A stretch of DNA of 29,297 bases from JAHDNZ01 sp036721855. GTDB lineage: Bacteria > Bacillota > DTU065. Below, piece by piece: positions 25,358-29,297 of the stretch; the stretch's first letter is position 1, and each line of letters starts with the position of its first letter. The position numbers and the translations under genes were made by a program. The notes below the pieces were generated by a model. That model was not told where the DNA came from and did no database searches. It saw nothing but the letters and a program-made list of their open reading frames with translations. The stretch spans positions 1-29,297 of the forward strand of contig DAIMKF010000023.1 of the NCBI GenBank assembly GCA_036721855.1. Direction: 5' to 3'.

Positions 25358-26417
25358 AAAACTTGTCCGGTCCATAAAGATGAGATATTCTGGTAGAAAA
25401 CATTTCCTCTAAAACAGCCATACTTAGAGATCTTGAGCTAAGCTTCTTTTCGTAGATACACACTTTAGCACTTTGATAACCAAAAAGAAGTTGCATCAGG
25501 GTTTTTTGATCTGTCTCGATTAGATGGGTTTCTAAGCCTTGACCAATTTTTGTCTGCCCTAGTTCAGTCGAAAAGATTAATGTAACCTCGTTTGCAGATA
25601 GACTACAATTGATAAATATCTCTGGGGCTAATGTTTTTAAGACCTTAGCTTGCGAAATAATTCTCCCCATACCATCGGCATTATAGACATAGTTAATTGT
25701 CACTGAAAGTCCATAGTCTCTCGCGATAAGAGCAAAAGGATGATCCCAGGGAATATTGCCGGTTATTGCGGAAACACGTTTATCAATTGCCTGTTTTGCC
25801 AAAAAAGCCAAGCTGGAATAATACACAGCAGGATTTTGCGCTTCTATTTCAACTAGATTGACTCTTCGTTTAGCCTGATCTAAAACTAAGTAGCCTTCTA
25901 TATTGGCATCTTTGGTCACTACATATACTTCGGCTTTTTCGCCAAAATGACTGCCTAGCCTAAAACGAAACCGCTCAAAATCTCTAACTATTGCACCGGT
26001 ACGGAATTTATTGTTCTGCTGGTAGAGCGATATAATCTGGGGATAATCGGTTTCATTTAAAGGCCTTACTAAGTGAGACATAGTTGCTCTTTCTGCCTGG
26101 TAAGTAGGAATACTAATATGATTTTGTGACAGACAGCTGACAAAACCCCAACGGTAGTAATAATCTGGAATTCCAAATAAAAGAGCTAGATCTTGTCCAT
26201 CCCTTAGCATAACTTTAAGAGCCTCATCTAGTACTATTTTGGAAAAACCATGATGGCGATATTCTTCTTTAGTGAAAACGCCTCCTATACCTCCGGCAGT
26301 TAGAATTTTCCCCCAAACAAAAACCTTAAGATTATGAACTGTTAACCCGCTTTTAATCTCATTATTTTCCACAAGTTCAATACGTGTAGAGTTTTCCTTT
26401 TTAACGATATTTAGCAC
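25356..26417 (-). CDS. GNAT-family N-acetyltransferase
   Basis: The 353-residue cytoplasmic protein has an N-terminal GNAT fold. GGIGGVFTKEEYRHHGFSKIVLDEAL (about 43-68) carries a degenerate acetyl-CoA loop, and GQDLALLFGIPDYYYRWGF follows as in Eis-type enzymes. A second GNAT-like region covers about 125-260. Two GNAT modules plus a C-terminal tail resemble the Eis/YokD arrangement, but the substrate is unknown. The frame is open from an ATG at 26459, yet AAAGGAGAG lies seven bases before the GTG at 26417, which is the better start. It is divergent from the site-2 protease. Confidence 0.85.
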   Translation of the reverse strand: MLNIVKKENSTRIELVENNEIKSGLTVHNLKVFVWGKILTAGGIGGVFTKEEYRHHGFSKIVLDEALKVMLRDGQDLALLFGIPDYYYRWGFVSCLSQNHISIPTYQAERATMSHLVRPLNETDYPQIISLYQQNNKFRTGAIVRDFERFRFRLGSHFGEKAEVYVVTKDANIEGYLVLDQAKRRVNLVEIEAQNPAVYYSSLAFLAKQAIDKRVSAITGNIPWDHPFALIARDYGLSVTINYVYNADGMGRIISQAKVLKTLAPEIFINCSLSANEVTLIFSTELGQTKIGQGLETHLIETDQKTLMQLLFGYQSAKVCIYEKKLSSRSLSMAVLEEMFSTRISHLYGPDKF

Positions 26418-26539
26418 TGCTATTCTCTCCTTTATTTGATCGGCATGTATTATTAACAACTTACGTTTTTTTTCGATATCTCAAAGGAGATTACCTCTCT
26501 GTAATTAATAATGATAAGAAATAAGAAAGGAAGATATCA

Positions 26540-27202
26540 ATGAATGCACCTCTTTTCTCCCCACAATGGTGGCAGCATAGCTTACTACTTTTCCCTATTC
26601 TTTTAATGTCTTTTACTTATCATGAATATGCTCATGCTTATGTAGCTTATCGCCTGGGTGATAAAACACCTCTACAAGAAGGTCGCCTAACAACCAATCC
26701 TTTGAAGCATATTGACTTAATTGGGTTTTTGTTGTTTTTCCTTGCTGGTTTTGGTTGGGCAAAACCTGTTAAGACAAATACTTCCGCTTTTAAAAACCCC
26801 CATCGCGATTTAGCGTTGGTTGCAATCTCTGGTCCTTTAACTAATATAATTTTAGCTGTTTTTTTTGGTATCTTAATTTTTATATTTCGCTTTTTTGTAA
26901 GTGGTGAACTTCTAGAACAAAATCTTGTTTTATCGCTGACTTTGATTTTTTTAATATATGGCATCTATTATAATATCTTACAAGCTTTTTTAAACCTACT
27001 CCCAATACCACCCCTTGATGGTTCAAGAATTTTATATGGTTTACTGCCACAGCCACTATCCGGAGTAATAAATATCCTAGAAAAAATTGGCCCTTTTATA
27101 CTTTTGTACCTTATTCTCTCTGGATCAATGGCCAAGATAATGCTGCCAGCTATTGATTTTATCTTGAATGGTTTATTTGCAATCTTTAATATTTTCCCTT
27201 AA
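26540..27202 (+). CDS. Site-2 protease family membrane metallopeptidase (M50)
   Basis: A 220-residue integral membrane zinc protease. HEYAH (His28, Glu29, His32) lies in the first helix. The third zinc ligand is Asp160 in LNLLPIPPLDGSRI. Five or six membrane helices are expected. The family (YwhC/FtsH-independent type) lacks PDZ domains, as here. It cleaves membrane-embedded substrates, which are unknown in this case. AAAGGAAG precedes the ATG. It is monocistronic, ending at a strong bidirectional terminator. Confidence 0.93.
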   Translation: MNAPLFSPQWWQHSLLLFPILLMSFTYHEYAHAYVAYRLGDKTPLQEGRLTTNPLKHIDLIGFLLFFLAGFGWAKPVKTNTSAFKNPHRDLALVAISGPLTNIILAVFFGILIFIFRFFVSGELLEQNLVLSLTLIFLIYGIYYNILQAFLNLLPIPPLDGSRILYGLLPQPLSGVINILEKIGPFILLYLILSGSMAKIMLPAIDFILNGLFAIFNIFP

Positions 27203-27231
27203 AAAAAGTGAAGGTTATCCTTCACTTTTTT
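27202..27231. terminator. Bidirectional terminator between converging genes
   Basis: A 13-bp perfect stem AAAAAAGTGAAGG/CCTTCACTTTTTT with a TTAT loop. It has a T-run on both strands. Confidence 0.88.
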
Positions 27232-27236
27232 ATCTT

Positions 27237-27944
27237 TTATCGACCAGAAATACTTTTGACACTTAAAATTCTTACCTTTGAAAACCCAGTTTTTCTAAGC
27301 TCTTGTAAAAGCTCTTCTATGGTTATACCTAATCTAAGAGAGACTTTTTTGCCTCCTGAAACTTTACCGTTTAGTGGTTCTAGCCAATAAGCTAAAACAA
27401 TACCAACATTTTTTCTTGTAACAAACAATTTGGCATCAATAACGGAACTTTTTTCATTACTGAGAATAGGTGCAGCATAATCAAGCCGATCAACCATTCT
27501 TTCCCCCACCAAGGCACGCAAACGATACGATTCTGCTAGGCCCAAATCATCATAACCTGAAATAAACCCTATCTTAAATGAGGTGTTTAGTTTAAGTTTA
27601 GGATCACTTGCTAACATAAAAGCTAGCTCTTCTATAATGCCATCCTCAGAATGCAGATTAAGACTAAATTCAAATAACAGTCTTTCATTAGCCGGACAAT
27701 TAACAGAAAAGCTCAACATCTTTTTTAAATCAAAGAAAGCAAACCAATCTGTTAAATCCTTACTTATGGCAATCGGGACAATCTGAAGAAAATTCTGTTT
27801 TTCTACTAACTCAGGCCAATGTTCATTTTCTTTAATAGATGCTTCTAAATAGTGGTTTTTGTCTGTTTGATGTTTAATTAACAGTATCCCCACTAAAACA
27901 AGGCTTAAAAGAGCCAAAAGATATATTGATGTCGTCTTTTTCAT
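27237..27944 (-). CDS. Unknown membrane-anchored protein
   Basis: I do not recognise this 235-residue protein. An uncleaved signal anchor or signal peptide spans about residues 5-24 (IYLLALLSLVLVGILLI). The rest is soluble, alpha/beta in appearance and would lie outside the cytoplasmic membrane. No catalytic motif is visible. The ATG at 27944 has no good ribosome site, the closest purine-rich stretch being about 30 bases away, so the start is uncertain. It lies downstream of the Cache sensor gene on the same strand, 131 bases apart. Confidence 0.6.
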   Translation of the reverse strand: MKKTTSIYLLALLSLVLVGILLIKHQTDKNHYLEASIKENEHWPELVEKQNFLQIVPIAISKDLTDWFAFFDLKKMLSFSVNCPANERLLFEFSLNLHSEDGIIEELAFMLASDPKLKLNTSFKIGFISGYDDLGLAESYRLRALVGERMVDRLDYAAPILSNEKSSVIDAKLFVTRKNVGIVLAYWLEPLNGKVSGGKKVSLRLGITIEELLQELRKTGFSKVRILSVKSISGR

Positions 27945-28075
27945 AATTCACGGCTATGCCTGAGCAGTCGCCTTCTCTTCCTTTCTAATTAATTAAAATC
28001 ATATAATGATCAAACCTCAAAATAATGTAAGCAGTAAAATCTATACATAGGCTTAGTTAGTCGTAATTTAAAAAC

Positions 28076-29026
28076 TTAGTTTTTTTCCTTTACCGATATA
28101 AAAACAATAAGAAACAAAACACTTATCAAAACTAAATATCCGGATAGACCTATTTTAGTTAGAAAAGCTTCCGAACCGCCTGTAACTTCGTCTTCGGGTA
28201 ATAAAATGCCAACACTCCAGCTAAGAACATCGATTGGTTGATAATACATGTAATACTTCTTTTTACCAGATTCAATAATTTGCCAGCCTTCTTTACCCAT
28301 TAACATTGCTTTGCCAACCTGGCCCATTTCTCCAGCTAAGGCCAGGATATTATGAGACATCATCTCTTTGTCCGGATGAGCTAAAATTGTACCCACCGAG
28401 TCGACTATAATTATCGAGCCAATTTGTTTTGTTCCTAAATATGAAAGATTTTCTTTAATCTTTTCCAGCGGTATATCTAGGCCTACTACACCAACTAGTT
28501 GACCACTGATATTATGTACAGCATGAGCAATGGTAACTATATATTTATTTGTTGCAGCATCAACATAAGCCGGTGTATAGATGGAAGTGGATGATTTTTT
28601 TGCCTCTTTATACCACTCCCTAGTGCGAGGATCATAGTAGTCTGGTTGTACCCATTGAACCGGTTTATGATCTTCGTATAAACAACCGACATGTTTACCG
28701 TTTTCCTCAAAACCAACATAGATTCCCTCGACAAGGGGATCTGTTTTTAATATATTGATTAAAGTATTTATAAGCTCTTGATTATTGTTAAATATATCTA
28801 AACTAAGAGAAAGGTTTTCTACATGAACACTTCTACTGACAATTGTCTTTCTAATAGTTTTAACTGTTGCCAAAACAGCTTGGTGTGCTCTCTCTTCAAT
28901 ACCGATCTGTATAGTTGCTTGGGTTTGTGTGATCATCATAGTTCCTAAGACTATCAACAGAAACATAGCTAAAAGAAAAGTGATTAAAGTTTTAACTTGC
29001 TTTTTTCCTTTTTTTAACCATTGCAA
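28076..29026 (-). CDS. Membrane sensor with a double-Cache domain but no signalling domain
   Basis: The 316-residue protein has two membrane helices (about 13-34 and 286-311) around an extracytoplasmic dCache_1 domain. Only five residues follow the second helix, so HAMP, methyl-accepting, kinase or cyclase domains are absent. The set Tyr131, Arg136, Trp138, Tyr139, Tyr154, Asp156 and Asp184 has nearly the spacing of the amino-acid-binding motif of chemoreceptors such as PctA, so an amino-acid ligand is likely by inference. The start is a TTG at 29026 with GGGGGTG upstream. I see no remnant of a signalling domain downstream. It may be a ligand-binding partner of another protein, or a truncated gene. 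Confidence 0.8.
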   Translation of the reverse strand: MQWLKKGKKQVKTLITFLLAMFLLIVLGTMMITQTQATIQIGIEERAHQAVLATVKTIRKTIVSRSVHVENLSLSLDIFNNNQELINTLINILKTDPLVEGIYVGFEENGKHVGCLYEDHKPVQWVQPDYYDPRTREWYKEAKKSSTSIYTPAYVDAATNKYIVTIAHAVHNISGQLVGVVGLDIPLEKIKENLSYLGTKQIGSIIIVDSVGTILAHPDKEMMSHNILALAGEMGQVGKAMLMGKEGWQIIESGKKKYYMYYQPIDVLSWSVGILLPEDEVTGGSEAFLTKIGLSGYLVLISVLFLIVFISVKEKN

Positions 29027-29170
29027 AAAGATGCACCCCCAAATATAAATGCTTATTAATAGTCTGTATTTGGTTTTTTTGGTTGTAGTATATATATCTT
29101 ATTAAATATTTCTTAATTTATCTCGATATGTTATTCTGGTAATAACTGGCAATATCCTATCGAATACGAT

Positions 29171-29198
29171 AAAAAAGTGCAGTTTCTCAAAACTGCAC
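29171..29198 (-). terminator. Terminator of the tRNA-Glu transcript
   Basis: A perfect 9-bp stem GTGCAGTTT/AAACTGCAC is followed by six T residues on the minus strand. Confidence 0.85.
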
Positions 29199-29209
29199 CG
29201 ATAATTAAA

Positions 29210-29231
29210 CCCGCTAACAATCTGCTGCGGG
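29210..29231 (-). other. Second hairpin after the tRNA
   Basis: The stem CCCGC/GCGGG lies between the tRNA 3' end and the terminator. On the minus strand it is followed by TTTAATTAT. It may be an RNA-processing or weak termination signal. Confidence 0.4.
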
Positions 29232-29245
29232 CTGTAAACGCAATA

Positions 29246-29297
29246 TGGTACCCTCAACGGGATTTGAACCCGTGCCTTTGCCGTGAAAGGGCAATGT
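29246..29297 (-). tRNA. tRNA-Glu (UUC), partial at the right edge
   Basis: The 3' part of a tRNA ends in an encoded CCA. The T arm ACGGG-TTCAAAT-CCCGT and the anticodon arm TTGCC-CTTTCAC-GGCAA are complete, giving anticodon TTC (Glu). The D arm and 5' acceptor strand lie beyond the window. Confidence 0.9.

Noticed and set aside
1..29297. CRISPR array, prophage or replication origin
   Set aside because: No spaced direct repeats of CRISPR type, phage structural or integrase genes, or DnaA-box clusters were found.

Overview
The window is AT-rich bacterial DNA with strong Shine-Dalgarno sites and frequent GTG and TTG starts. Several genes are typical of Bacillota: the trmK-nif3 pair, a DUF2512/YndM membrane protein, a YwhB-type tautomerase and a clostridial TIM-barrel family. 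The RNase P RNA looks like class A. Three things suggest a cell with an outer membrane: two small secreted proteins rich in beta strands that end in Phe, two sugar-binding proteins with ordinary signal peptides and no lipobox, and a third secreted protein without a lipobox. My best guess is a diderm, anaerobic Bacillota lineage (Limnochordia or Halanaerobiales-like). No species is claimed.

Layout. 1-150: 5' end of a probable group II intron on the minus strand, directly after the terminator of a superoxide reductase gene. 196-1648: superoxide reductase and an RluD-family pseudouridine synthase. 1649-2498: long non-coding stretch with a candidate small RNA that has its own promoter and terminator. 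2499-7043: sugar metabolism, with an N-acetylhexosamine-kinase-like enzyme, a secreted protein matching the N-terminal half of YtcQ-type binding proteins, and a ROK kinase. 7044-7320: a second, degraded group II intron. 7454-8404: a Fur-family regulator and rnpB with a good promoter. 8437-13838: oligoendopeptidase F, two outer-membrane-like proteins, DUF2512, Nif3 and TrmK. 13975-15018: a small tautomerase and an unknown helical protein. 15203-18187: two divergent paralogous sugar-binding protein genes around a phased 23-bp repeat. 18346-19794: a putative leader peptide followed by MgtE. 20186-23680: a lipoprotein, a Ca2+/Na+ antiporter, a short MscS channel and a conserved TIM-barrel protein. 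23821-29026: a flagellin-like protein, a GNAT acetyltransferase, a site-2 protease, an unknown membrane-anchored protein and a Cache-domain sensor with no signalling domain. A partial tRNA-Glu closes the window.

How the genes fit together. Three sugar-uptake or carbohydrate-binding proteins and two sugar kinases lie here without any ABC permease, so the permeases must be elsewhere. Oxygen defence is represented by the superoxide reductase, which has a PerR-like box upstream, and possibly by the Fur-family regulator. Most genes are single transcription units bounded by clear hairpin terminators. The features I find most worth following are the mgtE leader peptide, the flagellin-like orphan, the stand-alone amino-acid-type Cache sensor, the 23-bp repeat array and the outer-membrane signature.
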